Positions 1 to 7,587 are shown, numbered from the stretch's first letter. The stretch: 15,176 nt of DNA from an uncultured Bacilli bacterium (GCA_934169415.1 CAKPNP010000028.1:1-15176); one strand, 5' to 3'. Notes: generated by a model not told the origin, from the letters alone. Program-made: numbers and translations.

Positions 1-45
1 TACATAATAAAATACTTTTTCATACTTACATGTTCTAAATTTCAT
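1..45 (-). CDS. N-terminus of an unknown protein, cut by the window edge
   Basis: On the minus strand a strong ribosome binding site (AGGAGGTGA, 57-49) lies 6 bases before an ATG at 45-43. It opens a frame of 15 codons (MKFRTCKYEKVFYYV) that has no stop before the window ends. The ribosome binding site and spacing are better than chance would usually give, so I read this as a real gene start running off the left edge. It lies downstream of nifJ on the same strand but is separated from it by a terminator, so it is probably transcribed separately; TATATA at about 68-63 could be its -10 box. The product cannot be recognised from 15 residues. Confidence 0.5.
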   Translation of the reverse strand, partial: MKFRTCKYEKVFYYV

Positions 46-120
46 TTTTCACCTCCTACTAGTTATATACGAAAAAATTTTCTAAAATCCTTTTTTTTAG
101 AGCAATTTTTTTAAAAAAAT

Positions 121-151
121 GCAAAAAAACAAGAAAAATTAATTTCTTGTT
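121..151 (-). terminator. Rho-independent terminator of nifJ
   Basis: A 9-bp inverted repeat (AACAAGAAA at 128-136, TTTCTTGTT at 143-151) has a 6-base loop. On the minus strand it is followed by a run of T (the A run at 123-129 read in reverse). It starts 8 bases after the nifJ stop codon, as expected for an intrinsic terminator. Confidence 0.8.
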
Positions 152-158
152 ATCATCT

Positions 159-3100
159 CTAATCATTTAAACTAGAAAGTGCTTCATAATATTTATATCT
201 TTTAATAGCATTTTCTTTATTTTCTTTTAGAATTTCTTCATAATTATCATTTAATTTTTCTAATGAATTATATCTTGTTTGTTTTAACAAGAAATCATCA
301 TATAAATCAAAATTTGGTTTGCAATCTAAACTAAATTTTGTATTTGGATTACGTCTAAATGTTAGGAAATATCCACAATTAACAGCTTCACGTTCCATAT
401 CTAGACTATTAATCATTCCACCTTTTATTCCGTGTGAAATACAAGGAGCGTATGCTATTATTATACTAGGTCCATCATATTCATTAGCTTCCTTCATAGC
501 TCTAATTACCTGCATAGGATTTGCATATAAAGATACTTGTGCAACATATACATTTGGATAACACATCATCATACGAGCTAAATCTTTTTTAGCAGTATTC
601 TTCCCATTACTTGCAAATAATGCTACACTTCCTTTTGGTGTTGCTTTTGATGCTTGACCTCCTGTATTTGAATATACCTGAGTATCAAGAACTAATATTT
701 TAGCATTCTCTCCACTAGCTAGAACATGATCAATTCCAGAAAATCCAATATCATATGCCCAACCATCACCACCAATAGTCCAGATATTTCTTTTAACTAT
801 ATAATCTTTATAAGGTAATAGATCTTTATACTTATCAAAGTCTATTGAATCATAAACTTTTTTAGTTATACTATAATCATTAATATTATCTATATATTCC
901 TTGAAAGTATCACCATATTTACTCATTATTTCTACTATTTTTCTTTTATTAAATTTATCAGATAATAAATACCCAAATCCATATTCCGCATTATCTTCAA
1001 ATAAAGATGTAGCCCAAGGTATTGAGTATGGAAGCGATGGAATGCTTGCCCCATATATAGAAGAACAACCAGTAGCATTTGATATAATCATACTATCGCC
1101 AAATAATTGAGTAAGTAATTTTATATATGCTGTTTCACCACATCCAGCGCATGCTCCAGAAAATTCAAATTTTGGCATTTTAAATTGACTATTTTTAACA
1201 TTATTTAAAACAGTTTCTTTACAACTTACATTTTCTTTTAAATAATCAAATACTTCTTGTTCCTTTAAATTATCTACTAATTTATCACTTATTAAAGCTT
1301 TATCTTTAGCCATACATGATTTAATACATAATCCACATCCTGTACAGTCTTTAACACTTATACCAATTATAAAATTATCAACGCATCTTTCTTTTATAAA
1401 AGAAGGTGCTTTATCATACTCTTCATCACTTAATTTAAATGGTCTAATAACTCCATGTGGACAAACAAAAGAACACATATTGCACTTAATACAATTACTT
1501 TTTATCCAAGAAGGTACTATTTCACTTACACATCTTTTATCATATTTACTTGTTGCACCCATAAAAGTACCATCCTTTATAGGATCAAACGCAGAGACTT
1601 TAAGTGTGTCCCCTTTTCTATGAGCTATAGATAAATATACATCAACGTAATTTGGTTCTTCTTTTTTAGTATATTCCCCATCTATTTCTACTAATTCTAG
1701 GTAATCCATAAAACTATCTATTACTTCTATATTAGCATTTATTATATCATTTCCTTTTAATTTAAATCTATTTTTTATCTCTTCTTTTAAATCATTAATA
1801 ACTTTATCATAATCAGTAATAGAAGATAGATATAATATACATGCCTCAAGTATTGTACTTATTTTATTTCCAAGTGATGCCTTTCTAGCTAGACTAAATG
1901 CATTTATTATATAAAATTTAATATGCCGATTTTTTATTATATATTTATCATTTTCACTTAAATAAGATATAACTTCTTCTTTAGTTTTAGTAGTATTAAG
2001 TAAGAATATACCACCATCTATTATATTTTCAAGTACGTCAAAATTTTTCATATAACTATCTTTACTAACAGCTATTAATTTAGGATTTTCAACATAATAT
2101 GTACTTAATATTTTATTATCACTAAACCTTAAGTGTCCTATTGTTACACCACCAGATTTTTTAGAATCATATTGATTATAGCACTGAACATACTTGTTAG
2201 TATTATTACCTATTAATTTAATTAAAGATTTACATGCAGATACCATTCCATCAGAACCATAGCCATAAATAAGCATCTCATCACTATTTTTTATTTTATA
2301 ATCAGATAATTTTAAGCTTAAATTAGTAACATCATCAGTGATACCTATTGTAAAATTATCTATAGGATTATCTAGACTATCAAAAACTGCTTTTATCTGA
2401 TTTGGCGTAGTATTTTTACTAGATAGTCCGTATCTACCACCTACTACTTTAATATCAGTATCCTTTAATATACTACAAACATCTAAATATAAAGGTCCAC
2501 TAGAACCAAACTCCTTAGTTCTATCGAGTACTGCTATTTTTTTAACACCACTAGGAAGTATATCCATAAAATATTTTTTAGAAAAAGGTCTATATAAATG
2601 TACTGTAATTAAACCTAAATCCTCATCCAAATCGTTTATAACTTCTTTTATTGTTTCCGAAACTGATGCCATAGCAACTATTACTTTAGTAGCATTCTTA
2701 CTACCATAATAATTAAATGGCTTATAATCAGTACTAGCTATTTTGTTAATTTTTCCCATATATTTATTTACTATATCAGGTACTCTATCATAGTATTTAT
2801 TTCTTACCTCTGTAGCCTGAAAATAAATATCATCATTTTGGTTAGTACCTATAGTTGTAGCAACATTAGGATTAAGCGCCCTACTTTTAAATTTATTTAA
2901 AGCTTCATTATCTACTAAATCTTTAACATCATCAAGTTCTAAAACGTTAACCTTATCTATTTCATGACTAGTTCTAAAACCATCAAAAAAGTGTAAGAAA
3001 GGTAGACTTGATTCTATTGCAGCTAAATGAGCTATACAACCTAAGTGATTAGCTTCTTCTACGTTAGATGATGATAACATATTAAATCCTGTCATACGAG

Positions 3101-3491
3101 TTGCATAAATATCTTGATGATCACCTAGTATAGATAAAGCATGAGTTGATAAGCTACGTGCTGCAACATGTATAGTACATGGTAACATTTCACCTGCTAT
3201 TTTATACATATTGGGTATCATTAAAAGTAGACCTTGACTAGCAGTATAAGTACTTGCTAAAGTACCTGATTTTAAAAGACCATGCACAAGTGCTATAGCA
3301 CCAGCTTCACTTTGCATTTCTACTACATTTACTCTATTATTAAATATATTAAGTTTATTAGAATTACTCCAAGAATCAATATGTTCAGCCATTGGACTCG
3401 ATGGAGTAATAGGATATATTCCAGCTGCTTCAGTAAAATAATATGAAGCTAGGCTACAAGCTTCATTACCATCTATAATTTTTTTTAACAT
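159..3491 (-). CDS. nifJ: Pyruvate:ferredoxin (flavodoxin) oxidoreductase
   Basis: This cytosolic enzyme oxidises pyruvate and CoA to acetyl-CoA and CO2 and passes electrons to ferredoxin or flavodoxin. At 1110 residues it is a single-chain fusion, slightly shorter than the usual ~1170-1200. The N-terminal pyruvate-binding domain carries YPITPSSPMAE (about 25-35). Two ferredoxin-type 4Fe-4S motifs follow, with Cys at 667/670/673/677 and 716/719/722/726; the second has Met where Pro usually follows the last Cys. The proximal cluster cysteines are C781, C784, C809 and C1017, in the spacing known for the Desulfovibrio enzyme. The thiamine diphosphate motif begins at GGDGW (about 907-911) and ends at YSNTGGQ. 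The ATG at 3491 follows GGTGAT as ribosome binding site. The gene is monocistronic, with its own promoter and terminator. Together with pduL it points to acetate-forming anaerobic metabolism. Confidence 0.97.
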   Translation of the reverse strand: MLKKIIDGNEACSLASYYFTEAAGIYPITPSSPMAEHIDSWSNSNKLNIFNNRVNVVEMQSEAGAIALVHGLLKSGTLASTYTASQGLLLMIPNMYKIAGEMLPCTIHVAARSLSTHALSILGDHQDIYATRMTGFNMLSSSNVEEANHLGCIAHLAAIESSLPFLHFFDGFRTSHEIDKVNVLELDDVKDLVDNEALNKFKSRALNPNVATTIGTNQNDDIYFQATEVRNKYYDRVPDIVNKYMGKINKIASTDYKPFNYYGSKNATKVIVAMASVSETIKEVINDLDEDLGLITVHLYRPFSKKYFMDILPSGVKKIAVLDRTKEFGSSGPLYLDVCSILKDTDIKVVGGRYGLSSKNTTPNQIKAVFDSLDNPIDNFTIGITDDVTNLSLKLSDYKIKNSDEMLIYGYGSDGMVSACKSLIKLIGNNTNKYVQCYNQYDSKKSGGVTIGHLRFSDNKILSTYYVENPKLIAVSKDSYMKNFDVLENIIDGGIFLLNTTKTKEEVISYLSENDKYIIKNRHIKFYIINAFSLARKASLGNKISTILEACILYLSSITDYDKVINDLKEEIKNRFKLKGNDIINANIEVIDSFMDYLELVEIDGEYTKKEEPNYVDVYLSIAHRKGDTLKVSAFDPIKDGTFMGATSKYDKRCVSEIVPSWIKSNCIKCNMCSFVCPHGVIRPFKLSDEEYDKAPSFIKERCVDNFIIGISVKDCTGCGLCIKSCMAKDKALISDKLVDNLKEQEVFDYLKENVSCKETVLNNVKNSQFKMPKFEFSGACAGCGETAYIKLLTQLFGDSMIISNATGCSSIYGASIPSLPYSIPWATSLFEDNAEYGFGYLLSDKFNKRKIVEIMSKYGDTFKEYIDNINDYSITKKVYDSIDFDKYKDLLPYKDYIVKRNIWTIGGDGWAYDIGFSGIDHVLASGENAKILVLDTQVYSNTGGQASKATPKGSVALFASNGKNTAKKDLARMMMCYPNVYVAQVSLYANPMQVIRAMKEANEYDGPSIIIAYAPCISHGIKGGMINSLDMEREAVNCGYFLTFRRNPNTKFSLDCKPNFDLYDDFLLKQTRYNSLEKLNDNYEEILKENKENAIKRYKYYEALSSLND

Positions 3492-3494
3492 AAT

Positions 3495-3517
3495 ATCACC
3501 ACTTAAATTATATCACA
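3495..3517 (-). promoter_or_regulatory. Extended -10 promoter and ribosome binding site of nifJ
   Basis: On the minus strand TGTGATATAAT (3517-3507) is an extended -10 (TGnTATAAT) without a convincing -35. The predicted transcript would start near 3500, exactly where the ribosome binding site GGTGAT (3500-3495) begins, leaving a leader of only about 9 bases. The motif nearly mirrors the extended -10 of the divergent operon (TGTGATATTAT, 3591-3601). Confidence 0.6.
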
Positions 3518-3527
3518 TAAAATATAC

Positions 3528-3571
3528 ATAATTGACTTTTTTTAAAAAGATAATTGACTTTTTTTTAAAAG
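3528..3571. repeat. Near-perfect 22-bp tandem repeat between divergent promoters
   Basis: Two head-to-tail 22-bp units, 3528-3549 and 3550-3571, read ATAATTGAC, then T7A5G in the first and T8A4G in the second. They differ at a single base. Each unit contains a -35-like TTGACT followed by a T-tract/A-tract junction. The 22-bp period is about two helical turns, so both units face the same side of the DNA. The array sits between the nifJ promoter and the promoter of the operon starting at 3655, a natural place for an operator or UP-element. Confidence 0.75.
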
Positions 3572-3573
3572 AG

Positions 3574-3601
3574 TTGCATTTTTCATTTTTTGTGATATTA
3601 T
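3574..3601 (+). promoter_or_regulatory. Promoter of the three-gene AAA+ operon
   Basis: TTGCAT (3574-3579), a 16-base spacer and TATTAT (3596-3601) with an upstream TG (extended -10) form a good vegetative-type promoter. It leaves a leader of roughly 45 bases before the ATG at 3655, which has AGGAGG at 3644-3649. Confidence 0.65.
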
Positions 3602-3654
3602 AGTTAGTGCTTTCAAACTTTATACACAAGAAATTAAAACATTAGGAGGATTTT

Positions 3655-4506
3655 ATGGCAAGAGAAAGTGCTTTAGATAAATTGTTAGAAGAAGGAAAAG
3701 AACAAATTAGACTTTTATATCATGATGTAAATGATACAAATCTTAATATCTATTTATGTCAAACTAGCATTGATGATATTAATTTAAATACTTTATATAA
3801 CTTTTTCGGAGATGGATTATTTAGTCCAAACATTCAAGGTGAATATTTAACTAATATTTTAGCACGTAATGCTTTCAAAGGAGCATGTAATTTAGAAAAA
3901 ACGACTAAATTGTTTTCTTTCATTTATGAAGTTATTAATCCAAATTATCCTGGAAAAACATGTAATTTATGTTCGTTAATGGAATTTGTTTTATTATCCT
4001 ATCGGGGTCTTGCCATTATAACGAGTAATAATTTTGCATTTAAATACTTTATTTGGTTGCTTAATAATAATTTGAAAGCTGGTTTTGATATCAATTATCG
4101 TGATTCTTGTTATAATCATTTTTTAGTTTATTGTACATTAACTTCTTTTCAATTGAATTATGATGATAACTTAAGTGCTAACTTTGAAGATATGATAAAA
4201 AAAATAATAGAATGTGATGATGATATTTTAATAAATGATAAGGACACAGCACAAATTAAAAGGATGATTCAAAATTCTTGCGATGATAACTCATTTGCAA
4301 GCCTTTTAGAAATAAAGCATAAACTTTTTTTGGAAAATAATATTGCAGGTTTCAATAAGTCACTAAAATTTCCTTGCAATGCTAGACATAAATATGATGA
4401 AATATTGGATTACAAATATTTGTCAGGTGGATTCCAAGTACTAGAATCACTTTCTAATGAATGTAAAATACATCAAAAATTAATAAAAATTATGGTACCG
4501 AAATAA
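3655..4506 (+). CDS. Unknown protein, possibly with degenerate ankyrin-like repeats; first gene of the AAA+ operon
   Basis: I do not recognise this 283-residue protein. It has no signal peptide or clear membrane segment and is probably cytosolic and largely helical. Residues about 130-159 (FIWLLNNNLKAGFDINYRD, then HFLVY) resemble the end of one ankyrin repeat and the start of the next (LLxxGADINxxDxxGxTxLhxA), so a degenerate ankyrin-type solenoid is possible but unproven. Cysteines are frequent (for example 35, 78, 103, 106, 152, 160) but form no obvious zinc-binding set. The ATG at 3655 follows AGGAGG at 5-base spacing. Only 16 bases separate its stop from the ATPase start, so the two are co-transcribed. 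By position it could be the recognition, adaptor or effector component working with the downstream ATPase and its partner; that role is inferred from context only. Confidence 0.8.
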   Translation: MARESALDKLLEEGKEQIRLLYHDVNDTNLNIYLCQTSIDDINLNTLYNFFGDGLFSPNIQGEYLTNILARNAFKGACNLEKTTKLFSFIYEVINPNYPGKTCNLCSLMEFVLLSYRGLAIITSNNFAFKYFIWLLNNNLKAGFDINYRDSCYNHFLVYCTLTSFQLNYDDNLSANFEDMIKKIIECDDDILINDKDTAQIKRMIQNSCDDNSFASLLEIKHKLFLENNIAGFNKSLKFPCNARHKYDEILDYKYLSGGFQVLESLSNECKIHQKLIKIMVPK

Positions 4507-4522
4507 ATAGGAGGAAATTTAT

Positions 4523-6124
4523 ATGAACAATATAGATGAAATGATAAGTACTAGCATAAAAAAATACTTTCGAACTCAGTTTTATCCTTATTTTAAATCT
4601 ATTAATGAAGATATTAAAGAAATAGATAATGAAATTGAAAAAATTAATAATGAACAAAATAAAATATGTTTAGTCTTAAATTCTGATCCCACAGAAATAG
4701 CAAAAAAAGATCAAGAACTAATTAATACCATTAATATTTATGTTACTAAAGTAAACAATATAAAAAAAGAAACTGAAGAATCATTACAAAAAATTCTTAA
4801 TGATTTGAACAACAATACTAAAAAAAGTAAAAGTGATGCTACTAAACAATTAATACAAGTTAAAGAATTATTAGAAAAGCAAGATGAATTATTAAACAAA
4901 TTAAGTGATAAAAAAGTAGAAGCTCAAGGTTTAATTGATGACATTATTAAATTATCAGATTCTAAAATTGACAAACTTCTTCAAGAAAAAAGTACATTAT
5001 ATTTGACTGAATTTAATAAAACTATATCAGAAACAACTTTAGATTCATTAGAAAATATTCAAGAATTAATAAAAAAAGCTGAAGGATTAAACCAAAAGTT
5101 ATTTGATTCTTATAAAAAAATCGAAAAACAAATAAATAATTCTAAAGATGATATTATAAACGAAGTAATAAAAGAAGCTAGTGAAAAGCTAATTGAAATC
5201 AACCCTTGTAAATGTTATGAAATAAATATTGGAGATTGGCATTCTTCGTTTAAATCCAGTGAATTATTTCATCAAAAATTTAAACAAGTATTAACACTTG
5301 CTGCTATGAAAAAACCAGTTTTATTAAAAGGACCTGCAGGAAGTGGAAAAAATGTTATTATTGAACAAGTTGCTAAAGCTTTAAATTTACAATTTTATTA
5401 TACAAATGATGTAACTGATGAATTTAAAATTCTGGGTTATATGGATGCAAACGGAACTTTTCAAAAAACTCAATTTTTTAGGGCTTTTACAGAAGGTGGA
5501 ATTATGTTCATAGATGAAATTGATAATTCTAATCCATCTGCCCTACTTGCCATTAATTCAGCAATAGGCACTGGTAATAATCACTATATGGCCTTTCCAG
5601 ATGGTGAATTTTATAAAGCACATCCTGATTTTAGAATAGTTGCAGCTGCTAATACTTTTGGTACTGGTGCTGATGCTATTTACTGTGGTAGACAAGCCCT
5701 AGATGGAGCTTCTCTAAACCGTTTTTGTCCTATTATAATTGATTATGATAGGGAAATAGAAAAAAAAGTAACAAATAATTCTGAAATTCTAGAACTTTAT
5801 TGGAATGTTAGAGAAATTATTAATAAAAATGGTATTCGCCACGTAGTATCAACCAGAAATATTATTAATGCAACAGATCTTATGAATAGTAAAGCTTTTA
5901 GCATTGAAGAAATATTTGATCTTACATTAATTCAAAGTTTAGATAATTTTAGTTTGGTAACTATTGCTAGAGAATTAAATCCTCATATTTGGTACGCTGA
6001 TGAATTATTACATCATTTAAAAGAAAATTATAATGCTGACGGAAATGCTTTTGATAACAATAATAATCAAAATAATTATAGTGGTAGACAAAAAAATAGA
6101 TCATTTTCTAGTTGGAATTACTAA
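4523..6124 (+). CDS. AAA+ ATPase of the AAA_5 (MoxR/CobS-like) type with a long N-terminal coiled coil
   Basis: The first ~215 residues of this 533-residue protein are Lys/Glu/Asn-rich and predicted coiled coil. The ATPase domain starts near residue 250, with Walker A GPAGSGKN (270-277), Walker B IMFIDEID (327-334; D331, E332), sensor-1 Asn377 in VAAANTFGTGAD and a likely arginine finger R400 in ASLNRF. The P-loop carries Asn after the Lys instead of Thr/Ser, which I recall in CobS-like ATPases of phages and mobile elements. It ends in an Asn-rich, probably disordered tail (about 502-533). Such ATPases form rings that remodel partner proteins and usually act with a vWA-domain partner encoded next door, here probably the gene at 6149. 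The start follows AGGAGG (4509-4514) at 8-base spacing. The client is unknown. Confidence 0.9.
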   Translation: MNNIDEMISTSIKKYFRTQFYPYFKSINEDIKEIDNEIEKINNEQNKICLVLNSDPTEIAKKDQELINTINIYVTKVNNIKKETEESLQKILNDLNNNTKKSKSDATKQLIQVKELLEKQDELLNKLSDKKVEAQGLIDDIIKLSDSKIDKLLQEKSTLYLTEFNKTISETTLDSLENIQELIKKAEGLNQKLFDSYKKIEKQINNSKDDIINEVIKEASEKLIEINPCKCYEINIGDWHSSFKSSELFHQKFKQVLTLAAMKKPVLLKGPAGSGKNVIIEQVAKALNLQFYYTNDVTDEFKILGYMDANGTFQKTQFFRAFTEGGIMFIDEIDNSNPSALLAINSAIGTGNNHYMAFPDGEFYKAHPDFRIVAAANTFGTGADAIYCGRQALDGASLNRFCPIIIDYDREIEKKVTNNSEILELYWNVREIINKNGIRHVVSTRNIINATDLMNSKAFSIEEIFDLTLIQSLDNFSLVTIARELNPHIWYADELLHHLKENYNADGNAFDNNNNQNNYSGRQKNRSFSSWNY

Positions 6125-6148
6125 ATATATTATATTAGGAATGTTAAT

Positions 6149-7060
6149 ATGAATAATTATGATATGTATAAATCAAAAATTGTAGTTAATACAAATGGAT
6201 ACAATCTATTTTATCAAGAATATTCTGATTTAGAAGATTTTTTAAAAAAAATTATAAGTCTACCAATAAATAAAGAAGTTTTTTATAAACTTGCTTCAGA
6301 AAAAGTAGCAGTCCCTGGATTTAATAGTTGTCATAGTTTTGAAGAAGCATGGAACTTATGTTACTACGGTTGGAATCAAGATTATGATACTTTTTGCCAA
6401 AAAATAAATTTTTTACAATATGAATACGCTAAAATAGAAATACCAATTAAAGATTTTAAAGTATATGGCTTTTATCCCAATATTCCACGTTTCTTACATA
6501 ATAAACCCACTAATATGATATGTAAACAAAAAAACACTATAAATAAGCAAACTATAATTATTAATTTTAATGTTGCATATTCTTCTTATCAAAATCATTC
6601 AGCAATTGTAAACAGAGGAGTGTGCATTATAAATTTAATAAATGAATTAGAAAAACAATATAATGTTGTATTTAATCTGTTTGAATGTGCAACAGAACTC
6701 AATGAAATGATTTATATTTGTATTAATCTAAAAAAAGAACATGAAAAAATCAATGTAAAAAGATTATATTTTCCATTAGTCAACCCAGATTTCTTAAGAA
6801 GACTAATTTTAAGAAGTAAAGAATGTTGCTTTGACATTAGTTATGAGTGGAATCCAGGATATGGTACCCCATATATTCCATCAGAAGCAGATGAAGAATA
6901 TTTAAATAAAACAATTTATATTTCAACACCAAATGAAATGGGGATATACGGTTATGATTTAAAAAGCGATTATGAAAATTTTATAAATTATATAAGCAAT
7001 CAAAGCTATTTTCAAAACAATGTTTTAGAAAAAGAAGAGCAAAAAAAGAAAGTACACTAA
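6149..7060 (+). CDS. Unknown protein, probable degenerate vWA-like partner of the AAA+ ATPase (DUF7192-like)
   Basis: Function is unknown; the protein has 303 residues. A motif EEAWNLCYYGWNQ (66-77) is followed by FYPNIPRFL (108-116). A strand-helix-strand unit follows: TIIINFNVAYSS (135-146), NRGVCIINLINELEK (155-169), YNVVFNLFECA (171-181). This pattern matches my memory of a phage/prophage family listed as DUF7192, which often lies next to CobS-like ATPases. The strand-helix-strand order resembles the start of a von Willebrand A domain, with NVAYSS where an intact metal site would read DxSxS, so metal binding is probably lost. It begins 24 bases after the ATPase stop with a weaker ribosome binding site (AGGA, 6137-6140). 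The C-terminus is charged (KEEQKKK). The family assignment is from memory and needs a profile search; the vWA reading is inference. Confidence 0.7.
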   Translation: MNNYDMYKSKIVVNTNGYNLFYQEYSDLEDFLKKIISLPINKEVFYKLASEKVAVPGFNSCHSFEEAWNLCYYGWNQDYDTFCQKINFLQYEYAKIEIPIKDFKVYGFYPNIPRFLHNKPTNMICKQKNTINKQTIIINFNVAYSSYQNHSAIVNRGVCIINLINELEKQYNVVFNLFECATELNEMIYICINLKKEHEKINVKRLYFPLVNPDFLRRLILRSKECCFDISYEWNPGYGTPYIPSEADEEYLNKTIYISTPNEMGIYGYDLKSDYENFINYISNQSYFQNNVLEKEEQKKKVH

Positions 7061-7094
7061 AATTATATTCTATTGCTTAAAACATTGTGCTAAT

Positions 7095-7117
7095 AAGTCA
7101 GTTTGACTTTTTTTTAA
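7095..7117 (+). terminator. Short intrinsic terminator of the AAA+ operon, overlapping the next promoter
   Basis: AAGTCA (7095-7100) and TGACTT (7104-7109) form a 6-bp stem with a 3-base loop, followed at once by a run of T to 7115. It lies 34 bases after the stop at 7060. The stem is short, so efficiency may be modest. The right arm and T run are also the -35 region of the following promoter. Confidence 0.45.
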
Positions 7118-7130
7118 AAAATGATATAAT
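7103..7130 (+). promoter_or_regulatory. Promoter of the exported-protein gene pair
   Basis: TTGACT (7103-7108), a 16-base spacer made largely of T8 and A6, and a perfect extended -10 TGATATAAT (7122-7130) make one of the best vegetative promoters in the window. The ATG at 7158 follows AAGGAG (7145-7150) at 7 bases. Confidence 0.75.
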
Positions 7131-7157
7131 AACGTAGCTTTATGAAGGAGAGATTTT

Positions 7158-7577
7158 ATGAAAATTAATAATTTAAAAGTTAAAGAAAGCTTTAAAAATA
7201 TTGCTATAACAACTACTTTAGTAGTTAGTATAGAAACATCATTAGTATTATCAAAAGGATATGTTAATTATAAAAACTATAATGATAGTAAAAACTATAA
7301 CTTTGGATATGCTACATCAGATTATGCACCAGTTATTACAAATATTATTAATAATGGTAATGAATACCAAGTAGAATTATTGTATCCTGATGGAACTAAA
7401 GATTATACTAGTGCATCTATTATAACTGTAACAAATAAAGATGGAAGTAGTCATGATTTTTTTGAAATGAGTGTTCCTATTAAAACAAAAAATGATAGTA
7501 CATACTACATTAATGATTATGTTAATGCTGAAAAGTATTATAATTTAGATGAAAAAATTGTTAAAAAAACAAAATAA
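7158..7577 (+). CDS. Unknown signal-anchored or secreted protein
   Basis: I do not recognise this 139-residue protein. A basic N-terminus (MKINNLKVKESFK) precedes a hydrophobic segment at about 14-33 that acts as signal peptide or membrane anchor; a cleavage site is not clear. The rest is polar and rich in Tyr, Asn, Asp and Thr, with probable beta strands (for example NEYQVELLYPDGTKDYTSASIITVTN), as expected for an extracytoplasmic domain. The start has a good ribosome binding site. Only 10 bases separate its stop from the start of the following lipoprotein gene, so the two form an operon from the promoter at 7103-7130 to the terminator at 8347-8372. Confidence 0.75.
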   Translation: MKINNLKVKESFKNIAITTTLVVSIETSLVLSKGYVNYKNYNDSKNYNFGYATSDYAPVITNIINNGNEYQVELLYPDGTKDYTSASIITVTNKDGSSHDFFEMSVPIKTKNDSTYYINDYVNAEKYYNLDEKIVKKTK

Positions 7578-7587
7578 AGAGGGACCT

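Noticed and set aside
319..561. Plus-strand open frame inside nifJ
   Set aside because: It is antisense to a well-conserved nifJ region covering the C1017 cluster ligand, has no ribosome binding site of note and resembles no protein.
901..1110. Plus-strand open frame inside nifJ
   Set aside because: Shadow of the nifJ reading frame; no independent support.
3507..3601. Rex redox-repressor site between nifJ and the operon
   Set aside because: TGTGATA half-sites exist but are 74 bases apart and belong to the extended -10 boxes; no compact TTGTGA-N6-TCACAA-type palindrome is present.
4523..6124. Cobaltochelatase subunit CobS
   Set aside because: The ATPase core is CobS-like, but the long coiled coil, Asn-rich tail and absence of any cobalamin gene nearby argue against that role.
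7549..7587. Upstream start for the lipoprotein
   Set aside because: It overlaps the previous gene, lacks a ribosome binding site, and would bury the lipoprotein signal peptide behind 13 extra residues.
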